Shown one piece after another: positions 1 to 5,688 of a stretch of DNA of 6,779 nt. Source of the DNA: Chloroflexia bacterium (GTDB taxonomy: Bacteria > Chloroflexota > Chloroflexia > Thermomicrobiales > UBA6265). Where the stretch lies: assembly GCA_013698495.1 (NCBI GenBank), contig JACCUV010000303.1, positions 1 through 6,779 of the forward strand, written 5' to 3'. A program made the position numbers and the translations under genes. Position 1 is the first letter of the stretch, and each line of letters starts with the position of its first letter. Under the pieces are notes generated by a model. The model saw nothing but the letters and a program-made list of their open reading frames with translations. It did not search any database and had not been told where the DNA came from.

Positions 1-1163
1 CGGTCCTCGGCGATGCCGAAGGTCGCGTCGATTGGGCACATGCCGAAGCCCTCGCCTTCGCCGCGATTCTCGAAGACGGCATCCCGATTCGGTTGACGGG
101 TCAGGATGCGGCGCGTGGCACCTTCAGTCAACGCCATCTCGTGCTGCACGACGCCAAAACCGGTGAACCGCACTCGCCGCTCGAAGCAATGCCCCAGGCT
201 AAAGCCTCGATCGGTATCTACAACAGCCCACTTTCCGAAAATGCGTGCATGGGGTTTGAGTACGGCTACAGCGTGCACGCCCCGGAATCGCTGGTGCTGT
301 GGGAAGGCCAGTTCGGCGATTTCGCCAACGGCGCCCAGATCATCATCGATCAGTTCATCGCCGCCGCTCGTGCCAAATGGGGTCAGGAGCCTTCCCTCGT
401 CCTGTTGCTGCCGCACGGTTACGAAGGTCAGGGACCGGAACACTCCAGCGCCCGGCTCGAACGCTTCCTCCAGTTGTCGGCCCGCGATGCGATGCGGGTC
501 GCCAACGTCACAACTGCCGCCCAGTACTTCCATTTGCTAAGACGTCAGGCTTTGCGCCTCAAAACCGATCCCCGCCCCCTGGTCCTGATGACGCCGAAGA
601 GTTTGCTGCGACACCCGATGGCGACGTCGGCCCCGGCCGAGCTGACCAGCGGCACGTTCCGGCCGGTGCTCGACGATCCCCAGGCGGAGGATCGCCGCGA
701 GCAGGTCACCCGCCTCGTGCTCTGCAGCGGCAAGGTCGCGATCGATCTCGACAGCAGCCCGGATCGCGCGGAGGCGACGGGTGTGGCCGTGGCCCGGATC
801 GAGCAACTGGCGCCATTCCAGTACACCGCGATCTCCAAGGTCATCGACAACTACTCGAACTTGCAGGAGATCATCTGGCTCCAGGAGGAGCCGCGCAACA
901 TGGGATCGTGGCTGTTCGTGCGTCCCCGGTTGCGTGAGTTGGTGGAGCAGACATTCCCGATTCGCTACATCGGCCGCGTCGAAAGCTCGAGCCCGGCCGA
1001 GGGATCGTTAGACAAGCACAATCAACAACAGGCATCGATCGTTGCCGCCGCCTTTGCCGATGTGCCCGCGGTCTCGAAGATCGCCGGCGGATCGGCCAAC
1101 GGCGCGACCTCACGCAAGAATGGCTCGTCGAAAAGGCCGCCGGCAAGAGTGACACGTTCGTAG
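1..1163 (+). CDS. sucA: 2-oxoglutarate dehydrogenase E1 component, C-terminal part (5' truncated by window)
   Basis: This is the thiamine-diphosphate-dependent E1 subunit that decarboxylates 2-oxoglutarate and passes the succinyl group to the E2 lipoyl arm. The reading frame is open from base 3 with no start, so the gene begins outside the window; 386 residues are visible. Counting from base 3, family landmarks are LTGQDAARGTFSQRH (about 30-44), GFEYGYS (84-90), EGQFGDFANGAQ (101-112) and LLPHGYEGQGPEHSSAR (135-151). Later come MTPKSLLRH and the WLQEEPRNMGSW block of the C-terminal transketolase-like domain. Together these match SucA/OdhA rather than a pyruvate dehydrogenase E1. The last 35 or so residues are a Ser/Lys/Arg-rich tail past the usual family end. 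The stop codon TAG (1161-1163) lies inside a hairpin repeat. sucB follows after 113 bases, so the two are probably co-transcribed. Confidence 0.96.
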   Translation, partial: VLGDAEGRVDWAHAEALAFAAILEDGIPIRLTGQDAARGTFSQRHLVLHDAKTGEPHSPLEAMPQAKASIGIYNSPLSENACMGFEYGYSVHAPESLVLWEGQFGDFANGAQIIIDQFIAAARAKWGQEPSLVLLLPHGYEGQGPEHSSARLERFLQLSARDAMRVANVTTAAQYFHLLRRQALRLKTDPRPLVLMTPKSLLRHPMATSAPAELTSGTFRPVLDDPQAEDRREQVTRLVLCSGKVAIDLDSSPDRAEATGVAVARIEQLAPFQYTAISKVIDNYSNLQEIIWLQEEPRNMGSWLFVRPRLRELVEQTFPIRYIGRVESSSPAEGSLDKHNQQQASIVAAAFADVPAVSKIAGGSANGATSRKNGSSKRPPARVTRS

Positions 1164-1220
1164 GGGCGGACCCCGGCATGAACGACACCTGACAAACCGC
1201 GGTGCAGGGTCGTCCGCCCG
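1157..1220 (+). repeat. Hairpin repeat copy 1, expanded loop (overlaps the sucA stop)
   Basis: It begins with the leader TTCGTAGGGG (1157-1166), continued as CGGACC, and shares this with the copies near 2634-2703. The arms are GGGCGGAC (1164-1171) and GTCCGCCC (1212-1219), a perfect 8-base inverted repeat followed by the family's terminal G. The loop is 40 bases instead of the 6 seen in the other copies, so this copy has either gained an insertion or paired with an arm that is not its own. The TAG of the leader is the sucA stop codon. No T-run follows, so it is not a classical intrinsic terminator. Confidence 0.6.
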
Positions 1221-1259
1221 GAAATGCTCCGCACGCGAAAACGCGTTCGCACCAACGAC

Positions 1260-1264
1260 GGAGA
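1260..1264 (+). promoter_or_regulatory. Probable ribosome binding site for sucB
   Basis: GGAGA lies 12 bases before the ATG at 1277, which is long spacing but the best purine run available. It supports 1277 over the in-frame GTG at 1202. That upstream GTG would add 25 residues with no lipoyl-domain homology and would place the start inside the hairpin repeat. Confidence 0.45.
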
Positions 1265-1276
1265 ACAACCACACAC

Positions 1277-2629
1277 ATGGCCATCGAAATCAAGGTCCCG
1301 CCGCTCGGCGAATCACTGGTGGATGCCGTTGTCGGTCAATGGCTTAAGGGCGAGGGCGACGCCATCAACCGCGGCGACACAATCCTCGAACTCGAAACCG
1401 ACAAGGTGAACCTCGAAGTCACCGCCGAGGACGATGGCGTGCTTGGCGCGATCCAGCGCCAGGAAGGCGACACCGTCACCGTCGGCGAGGTGCTCGGCAC
1501 ACTCGAAGCGGGCGATGGCGCGCCGCTCGCCGACAACCCGGAAGCGGCCCCCGACCCGGCGGCGGTGGAAGGCTCGGACACCGAGACAACGACCGAACCT
1601 GAATCGACCGATGCCCCGGGCGGCCCGCCCGCCACTCAACCGGCAACAACGGAACCAGCGGCGTCCGAAAATGGCGGCGAGGACCCCGCGGCCGGCCGCG
1701 CGGCGCCAGCTGTGCGGCGGATGGCTGAGGAGCACGGCATCGATCTTGCGGCGGTGTCGGGCAACGGCCCAGGCGGCCGCATCACCCGCGACGATCTGTT
1801 CGCCCATCTTGCAATGGCGGGAAAGGCCTCCTCGTCCGCAACACCTCAATCGACCGACGAACCGGTGGCGAAACCGACTCCGGCGCCCACGGCAGATCAG
1901 GCGGCGACCCCGGCAACCGAGGCCGATCCGGCTCGAGAAGAACGGGTCCGGCTCTCCCGTCGCCGTCAAACAATCGCCACCCGGCTGGTCGAGGCGCAGC
2001 AAACCGCCGCGATGCTCACCACCTTCAACGAAATCGACCTCACGGCCGTGATGGATCTCCGCTCACGCCGCAAGGACGCCTTCAAGGAAAAGCACGGCGT
2101 TGGCCTCGGCTTCATGTCGTTCTTCACGAAGGCCGCAATCGGCGCGCTGAAGGCGTTCCCGAACGTGAACGCCGAGCTTCAGGGCAACGAACTGGTGTTG
2201 AAGAAGTACTACGACATCGGTATTGCCGTGGGCGTCGAAGAAGGACTCGTCGTTCCAGTGATGCGCAATGCCGACCGGATGACCTTCGCCGAGATCGAGC
2301 AGACGATCGTCGAGCTGGCAGGCAAGGCCCGCGACAACAAGCTCGCCCTCGCCGACTTGCAGGGCGGCACATTCACGATCACGAATGGCGGAATTTTCGG
2401 CTCACTGCTGTCGACCCCGATCCTGAACACACCGCAGGTCGGCATCCTCGGCATGCACACGATCCAGCAGCGGCCGATCGCTCGCGATGGCGAGGTCGTG
2501 ATTCGGCCGATGATGTATGTTGCCCTCACCTACGATCATCGAATTGTCGATGGCAGCGACGCCGTCCGCTTCCTGGTCACGATCAAGACCCTGCTCGAGG
2601 ATCCCGTCAATCTGCTCCTCGAGGGGTGA
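1277..2629 (+). CDS. sucB: Dihydrolipoamide succinyltransferase, E2 of 2-oxoglutarate dehydrogenase
   Basis: This E2 core subunit accepts the succinyl group from E1 on a lipoyl arm and transfers it to CoA. It has 450 residues when started at ATG 1277, where the lipoyl domain begins directly as MAIEIKVPPLGES. The lipoyl domain spans about 1-77, with the lipoylation motif ETDKVNLEV and Lys43 as modified residue. An Ala/Pro/Thr/Glu-rich linker follows (about 78-140), then the peripheral subunit-binding domain (142-178, with GNGPGGRITRDDL) that docks E1/E3, and a second flexible linker (about 180-220). The acyltransferase catalytic domain runs from about 221 to 450 and ends with YDHRIVDGSDAVRFL, which supplies catalytic His421 and Asp425. 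Domain order and length are normal for a single-lipoyl E2. The position directly after sucA favours the 2-oxoglutarate over the branched-chain or pyruvate complex. No lpd follows, so E3 must be encoded elsewhere. Confidence 0.96.
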   Translation: MAIEIKVPPLGESLVDAVVGQWLKGEGDAINRGDTILELETDKVNLEVTAEDDGVLGAIQRQEGDTVTVGEVLGTLEAGDGAPLADNPEAAPDPAAVEGSDTETTTEPESTDAPGGPPATQPATTEPAASENGGEDPAAGRAAPAVRRMAEEHGIDLAAVSGNGPGGRITRDDLFAHLAMAGKASSSATPQSTDEPVAKPTPAPTADQAATPATEADPAREERVRLSRRRQTIATRLVEAQQTAAMLTTFNEIDLTAVMDLRSRRKDAFKEKHGVGLGFMSFFTKAAIGALKAFPNVNAELQGNELVLKKYYDIGIAVGVEEGLVVPVMRNADRMTFAEIEQTIVELAGKARDNKLALADLQGGTFTITNGGIFGSLLSTPILNTPQVGILGMHTIQQRPIARDGEVVIRPMMYVALTYDHRIVDGSDAVRFLVTIKTLLEDPVNLLLEG

Positions 2630-2633
2630 CCGG

Positions 2634-2663
2634 CGGGCCGACACACAGGTCGGCCCCTACGAA
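2634..2663 (-). repeat. Hairpin repeat copy 2 (minus orientation), just after sucB
   Basis: On the minus strand it reads leader TTCGTAGGGG, then an 8-base perfect stem enclosing the 6-base loop CTGTGT and ending in CCCG. On the plus strand the arms are GGGCCGAC (2635-2642) and GTCGGCCC (2649-2656). It starts five bases after the sucB stop. Without a T-run it is not a standard terminator, though the stem could stall transcription or protect the sucAB mRNA 3' end. Confidence 0.75.
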
Positions 2664-2683
2664 ACGCCGACAATTCGTAGGGG
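2654..2683. repeat. 10-bp inverted repeat formed by two facing hairpin repeats
   Basis: CCCCTACGAA (2654-2663) and TTCGTAGGGG (2674-2683) are perfect reverse complements separated by 10 bases. They are the leaders of copies 2 and 3, which face each other. The pair could fold as one central stem competing with the two flanking hairpins. It sits between convergent genes, as paired REP-type elements often do. Confidence 0.7.
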
Positions 2684-2703
2684 AGGACCTGCGCGGCCTC
2701 CCG
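2674..2703 (+). repeat. Hairpin repeat copy 3 (plus orientation)
   Basis: Leader TTCGTAGGGG (2674-2683) is followed by arms GGGAGGAC (2681-2688) and GGCCTCCC (2695-2702), loop CTGCGC, and closing CCCG. Seven of eight stem positions pair, with one A/G mismatch. Compared with copy 2, the fourth stem pair changes from C-G to A-T on both arms, which keeps pairing. It lies 38 bases past the 3' end of the minus-strand regulator gene. Confidence 0.75.
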
Positions 2704-2741
2704 CAAGAGACGTATGCCGGGTCGTCTTGCGAAGGTTTGGA

Positions 2742-3896
2742 TCAGGCGTTCTCGGGCAGCTCCTTCGGCCCACCCCGTAGCGGACGACCGTCGAGCGCCC
2801 GCCGCTCGTTGTCGCGCAGGCGCGGTTCGTAGTGGGCAAAGAACACCTTGCCCACAAGCTCGCGCCGGCTCCGCACACCCGTTTTGTCGAATATGCTCTT
2901 AAGGTGTTGTTGCACGGTCTGCGTTGTCACTGCCAGCAGAGCGGCAATCTCCACCGTCGAATTGCCTTGCAGCACCAACCGGGTCACATCTTGCTCGCGC
3001 CCGGTCAATCCATAGGCCGCCATCAGCAACGATGCAATGCGGGCCGGATGGGCCGGTTCGACGATCACGGCGACGCGACGCGTGCGGTCAGAGACGAGCG
3101 CGGCTCCATGGAGGACCATCCAGCGTCCCGCCCTCGAGAGCACTCGGGCAAACGCGACCTCACCAGGCCCATCCGCTCGGTCGGCGGTGCGAAGCGCGCG
3201 ACCAGCCACCGCCAGAACCGATGGCGGCAATTTGCCACGAGCTTCCCAGGCGCCATCGGGCAGCTCGGCGAGTAAGTGTTCGACACCAGGTGTGAGCGAC
3301 TCGACACTCCAGTCTTCCCTGAGCACCACCAGTCCAGGCGCTTCGGGCCACTCGGGATCGACAGCATCGCCGATGAGAAGGCTGCGCCGGGCGCCTTCAG
3401 CCAGATGTGTTGAAACGTCGTGCAGGAACCTGACTTCTTCCGGCGAAAACGTGAGCTGGCCCGGCTCGCGATAGATGCCCATCAGACCCCACGCATCGCC
3501 ATCGCGTGTCCGCAGGGCGATGAGCAGTTCCTGGTCGCCACCGTATGGCTGCACGTAGAGGCGCCAGCCCTTGCTGCGGCTCGGGTTGCCGCCTGTGGCC
3601 TCGTGAACCGTGGAATATCCTCGCTCCGATCGGGCGACATCCGCCAACTTGTGGACATCGTCTTCGTAATACTCATGGGCAAGCCACTCTGGCGGAAGCT
3701 CGGGTATTTCGGGCTGGTAGTGGCTGGTGACCAGGAGCGAGGCCGGATCGAGCGTGTACCAGCACGGTCCCATGTAATGCGGCACAACACTCGCCACCGC
3801 GTCGGTCGACTCTCGCCAGAACGACACGAGATCGAGACCCTCACCGGCCAACCGCGCAATCTTGTCCCTGGCTCGCTGTGTCGCGTACTCGCTCAT
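2742..3896 (-). CDS. GAF-like domain / LuxR-type HTH transcriptional regulator
   Basis: This is a cytoplasmic DNA-binding regulator of 384 residues, started at ATG 3896 (MSEYATQRARDK). An in-frame GTG at 3929 would add 11 residues; neither start has a strong ribosome binding site, so the start is uncertain. Residues about 5-175 look like a GAF-type sensor domain, and about 180-275 like a degenerate PAS-type region. The C-terminal LuxR/FixJ-type helix-turn-helix is at about 297-353, with LTGREQDVTRLVLQGNST, then EIAALLAVTTQTVQQHLKSI and a KTGVRSRRELV segment. There is no receiver domain, so it is probably a one-component sensor rather than a phosphorylated response regulator. About 30 residues follow the HTH. 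It is convergent with sucB and divergent from the four-gene cluster at 4082-5651, which makes that cluster a plausible target. The ligand is unknown. Confidence 0.88.
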   Translation of the reverse strand: MSEYATQRARDKIARLAGEGLDLVSFWRESTDAVASVVPHYMGPCWYTLDPASLLVTSHYQPEIPELPPEWLAHEYYEDDVHKLADVARSERGYSTVHEATGGNPSRSKGWRLYVQPYGGDQELLIALRTRDGDAWGLMGIYREPGQLTFSPEEVRFLHDVSTHLAEGARRSLLIGDAVDPEWPEAPGLVVLREDWSVESLTPGVEHLLAELPDGAWEARGKLPPSVLAVAGRALRTADRADGPGEVAFARVLSRAGRWMVLHGAALVSDRTRRVAVIVEPAHPARIASLLMAAYGLTGREQDVTRLVLQGNSTVEIAALLAVTTQTVQQHLKSIFDKTGVRSRRELVGKVFFAHYEPRLRDNERRALDGRPLRGGPKELPENA

Positions 3897-3903
3897 CGGC
3901 GCA

Positions 3904-3911
3904 GTGTACAC
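3904..3911. promoter_or_regulatory. Palindrome GTGTACAC, possible operator
   Basis: This perfect 8-base palindrome lies 7 bases upstream of the regulator's ATG (3896), where autoregulatory binding would block expression. An 8-base palindrome can occur by chance and no second copy stands out, so this is only a candidate. It would lie inside the coding sequence if the GTG at 3929 were the true start. Confidence 0.2.
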
Positions 3912-4070
3912 CCGCGATTGGCCCGGCACATACCACTTTACTGGAATGGACGGAGCCGGACTCGCCCCCTACCATCGGTCATGAACCAGCTGTTAGGTGG
4001 CCGACGGCGAGCTGGCGCGTAGCGCGGAGGCGGAACAGGCGATCGAGATCGGCCGGATCGCATCGACGAT

Positions 4071-4075
4071 GGAGG
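4071..4075 (+). promoter_or_regulatory. Ribosome binding site of first cluster gene
   Basis: GGAGG with 6-base spacing to ATG 4082 is a near-ideal Shine-Dalgarno site. It fixes this start over longer in-frame alternatives reaching back to 3878. Confidence 0.8.
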
Positions 4076-4081
4076 CACACC

Positions 4082-4366
4082 ATGTACATCCGGATCGTGC
4101 GGGGCCAACCCCGACCAGGGCAGGCCGATGAGGCGGCGCGACGCTGGACGGAGCATCTCGCTCCCCGGCTGCGAAGCATCCCCGGGTTCCGCGCCGCCTA
4201 CTTCATCGGCGACCGCGAGGCGAACAAGGTCGGAGGAGTCAGCATCTGGGACGACAACCATGGCGAGGCCGTCGATCAGGCTATGCGGGAATTCAGGCAA
4301 CGGCTCCAGGATATCACGGTTGGCCCACCGAACATGGAGGACTACGAGGTTTTGGCTGAGGCGTAG
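4082..4366 (+). CDS. Small dimeric alpha/beta-barrel (ABM-like) protein
   Basis: This is a 94-residue soluble protein beginning MYIRIVRGQPRPGQADEAA. The pattern is a beta strand (IRIVRG), a basic/acidic helix (about 14-31), the PGF turn with a following strand (GFRAAYFIGD), a strand with VSIWDD, a second helix (about 59-75) and a C-terminal strand YEVLAEA. That is the ferredoxin-like layout and length of the antibiotic biosynthesis monooxygenase (ABM)/Dabb superfamily, whose members dimerise into a barrel. Assignment rests on fold pattern; substrate and even enzymatic activity are unknown. It opens the plus-strand cluster, divergent from the LuxR-type regulator. Its stop sits in GCGTAGGGCG, which faintly resembles the hairpin-repeat leader. 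Confidence 0.75.
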   Translation: MYIRIVRGQPRPGQADEAARRWTEHLAPRLRSIPGFRAAYFIGDREANKVGGVSIWDDNHGEAVDQAMREFRQRLQDITVGPPNMEDYEVLAEA

Positions 4367-4462
4367 GGCGCGCATGCTGGGTCCGCGAGACGATGAGGTC
4401 CGAGCGTGCTGGATGGGCTCACCGACCGCAGTGCGGCATGGGCGGGCGAAGCAGGGGTGGTC

Positions 4463-4813
4463 ATGAGCGCTGTCGCTCGAACGCCGGAGGAGCTTGAAAC
4501 GCTGTTCGAGGATGCACTGATGATGCGCGATCGCGCCGCCCTGACCGAACTGTTCGACGAGGATGCCGTGCTCGTCACCAGCGGTCGCGGATCGGCGCAC
4601 GGGTCCGGGGAGGTGGCCCGACTAGCGCTTGCCACGTGGCGAGGCGACCAACCCTTCGTCGCCGACCCACATTCCGTCAGCCAGGCTCTCGATGTCGCGC
4701 TCGTTGTCGCGGCGGGGAGCATCAACGTGGCGCGTCGCGATCGTAAAGGCGCCTGGAGGTACGTCATCGTCCATCAGGCCATCGACGAATGTATCGGAAG
4801 GAGACAACAGTGA
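4463..4813 (+). CDS. NTF2-like (SnoaL/DUF4440-type) protein
   Basis: This 116-residue protein has the start of an NTF2-like cone fold. The opening helix RTPEELETLFEDALMMRDRAALTELF leads into the strand EDAVLVTSG, followed by a G/S-rich turn, a helix GEVARLALATW, strands DVALVVAAGS and INVARRD, and WRYVIVHQAID. Members include polyketide cyclases, dehydratases and non-catalytic ligand binders, so no reaction is assigned. ATG 4463 was chosen because the family-like helix begins just after it and AGGGG lies close upstream. GTG 4406, with GAGG seven bases before it, is a real alternative adding 19 residues. Its TGA overlaps the GTG start of the cupin gene, implying translational coupling. Confidence 0.75.
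   Translation: MSAVARTPEELETLFEDALMMRDRAALTELFDEDAVLVTSGRGSAHGSGEVARLALATWRGDQPFVADPHSVSQALDVALVVAAGSINVARRDRKGAWRYVIVHQAIDECIGRRQQ
4798..4803 (+). promoter_or_regulatory. Ribosome binding site deciding the cupin start
   Basis: AAGGAG is 6 bases before GTG 4810. This strong site favours GTG 4810 over the in-frame ATG at 4789, which would place the Shine-Dalgarno sequence inside the coding region. Confidence 0.75.
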
Positions 4814-5301
4814 GACAGGAAAACAGCCATGCAATCACGCTCGAATCCGTAATTGTTGCCAGCGATCAGGGAGAAGCCCGGTGGTGGTTCAGCAGCCTCG
4901 CCGTGATCAAGGCGACCGCGGCCGATACCGGTGGCCTCATGACGATCCTCGAAATCACGGCCCCCGCCGGCGACGAGGCGCCGCTGCACGTCCATCATCG
5001 TGAAGACGAAGGATTCTGGATTCTCGAGGGAGACGCCGTTTTCGAGGTCGGCGACAAGACGATCAAGGCCCGCGCCGGCGATTACCTCTTTGGTCCGCGA
5101 GGCATCCCGCATCGCTACACGGTAGGCAGCGTCGGTTGCCGGATGCTGTTCATCGTCACTCCTGGCGGCTTCGAGGATTTGGTGGTCGAGATGAGCGTCC
5201 CGGCGGAAAGCCGCACGCTCCCTCCTCCTTCCACCAAAGAGCCGGACTGGGTGCAAATCGCGGCCATCGCCAAAGCCCATGGCAATGAGTTGCTGATGTG
5301 A
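4810..5301 (+). CDS. Cupin-domain protein (quercetin-dioxygenase-like single cupin)
   Basis: This is a 163-residue single-domain cupin starting at GTG 4810. Cupin motif 1 is PLHVHHREDEGFWILEG, giving His60, His62 and Glu67 as metal ligands. Motif 2 is GDYLFGPRGIPHRY, giving His101 as the fourth ligand. All four ligands are present, so a metal-dependent activity such as a dioxygenase or isomerase is possible, but single cupins are too diverse to name a substrate. The Pro-rich segment near TLPPPSTKEPDW and the C-terminal helix WVQIAAIAKAHGNELLM are typical of small cupins of this type. The start overlaps the preceding stop (GTGA), so translation is probably coupled. The last cluster gene starts 47 bases downstream. 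Confidence 0.85.
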   Translation: MRQENSHAITLESVIVASDQGEARWWFSSLAVIKATAADTGGLMTILEITAPAGDEAPLHVHHREDEGFWILEGDAVFEVGDKTIKARAGDYLFGPRGIPHRYTVGSVGCRMLFIVTPGGFEDLVVEMSVPAESRTLPPPSTKEPDWVQIAAIAKAHGNELLM

Positions 5302-5335
5302 GTAACATTCGGGCTGTGTCAGATTCTGTTAGCGA

Positions 5336-5340
5336 AAGGA
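5336..5340 (+). promoter_or_regulatory. Ribosome binding site of last cluster gene
   Basis: AAGGA, 8 bases before ATG 5349, supports this start. The alternative in-frame GTG at 5298 overlaps the cupin stop but has no good purine run before it and would add 17 residues ahead of the first predicted beta strand. Confidence 0.6.
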
Positions 5341-5348
5341 ACTGTTGC

Positions 5349-5651
5349 ATGTTGATAGCACGTCAGGTGTTCCAGGCGAAATACGGCCGAGGCGACGAAC
5401 TTGTCGCCCTCTTTCAGGAATTCAACTCGCGGATGCGTGAGGAGGGTAAGATGACGCCGCGGTTCCGGATCCTGACCGATGTCTCCGGCCCGTTCTTCAC
5501 CGTCGTTTCCGAGGCTGAGGTCGAATCGCTGGCCGACTGGGAGGGATCGTTCCGCGAGGCGATGTCCCGCTCCTGGATGGAAGAGTGGTTTAGCCGGATG
5601 ATGCCGCTTGTCGAGTCCGGCAGCCGCGAGTTCTACAACGTCGTCGAGTAG
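5349..5651 (+). CDS. Small dimeric alpha/beta-barrel (NIPSNAP/ABM-like) protein
   Basis: This 100-residue protein opens with the strand MLIARQVFQAKYGRGDELV, then a helix VALFQEFNSRMREEG, the strand PRFRILTDVSGPFFTVVSEAEV, a helix SLADWEGSFREAMS, and a final helix SWMEEWFSRMMPLVESG with the strand REFYNVVE. This is the beta-alpha-beta-beta-alpha-beta pattern of ferredoxin-like dimeric barrels and resembles NIPSNAP/ABM relatives, so the cluster starts and ends with the same fold class. Function is unknown. The stop codon TAG (5649-5651) lies inside a hairpin repeat, and the gene is convergent with the Eis-like gene 37 bases further on. Confidence 0.72.
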   Translation: MLIARQVFQAKYGRGDELVALFQEFNSRMREEGKMTPRFRILTDVSGPFFTVVSEAEVESLADWEGSFREAMSRSWMEEWFSRMMPLVESGSREFYNVVE

Positions 5652-5674
5652 GGGAGGACCAGCGCGTCATCCCG
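5645..5674 (+). repeat. Hairpin repeat copy 4 (overlaps the cluster's last stop codon)
   Basis: GTAGGGGAGGACC (5648-5660) is identical over 13 bases to copy 3. The arms are GGGAGGAC (5652-5659) and GTCATCCC (5666-5673), with one G/A mismatch, loop CAGCGC and closing CCCG. The first three leader bases differ (CGA rather than TTC). The TAG of the leader ends the upstream gene. It occupies most of the gap between two convergent genes. Confidence 0.72.
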
Positions 5675-5688
5675 CTGAGAACCGAGCC

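Larger units (their letters stand above)
3897..4081. other. Divergent intergenic region between the regulator and the four-gene cluster
   Basis: These 185 bases must hold the promoters for the minus-strand regulator and the plus-strand cluster. I see no convincing -35/-10 pair on either strand; candidates such as TTGGCC at 3918 lack a well-spaced -10. It contains the palindrome GTGTACAC (3904-3911) and, near 4040-4060, several GATCG repeats partly arranged as inverted repeats. No gene is evident. Confidence 0.5.

Noticed and set aside
871..1293. Minus-strand open frames across sucA and sucB (for example 871-1293 and 1313-2002)
   Set aside because: They are antisense to strongly conserved dehydrogenase domains, are rich in Arg/Ser/Pro/Cys as shadow frames of GC-rich genes are, and match no family.
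2630..2703. Intrinsic (rho-independent) terminator after sucB
   Set aside because: Strong stems are present but no T-run follows any of them on either strand, so it is annotated as repeats only.
2771..2790. CCCGTAGCGGACGACC within the regulator's 3' coding end resembling the repeat
   Set aside because: The GGGG block is missing and no stem is formed; it is coding sequence for the C-terminal tail.
3963..3973. CGCCCCCTAC as a minus-strand leader of the hairpin repeat in the divergent intergenic region
   Set aside because: It has an extra G on the reading strand, lacks the TTC at the leader start, and has no complementary arm. It is likely chance in GC-rich DNA.
4361..4400. GCGTAGGGCG at the stop of the first cluster gene as a fifth hairpin repeat copy
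   Set aside because: Only about eight bases match the leader, one G is missing, and no matching arm pair or six-base loop follows. It could be a decayed copy but cannot be supported.
4426..4436. Palindrome CCGCAGTGCGG between the first two cluster genes as a terminator or operator
   Set aside because: The arms of five bases around a single central base cannot form a stable hairpin and no T-run follows.
3938..4600. Minus-strand open frame across the first two cluster genes
   Set aside because: The opposite strand carries two genes with good ribosome binding sites and fold-consistent proteins; this frame shows no domain.
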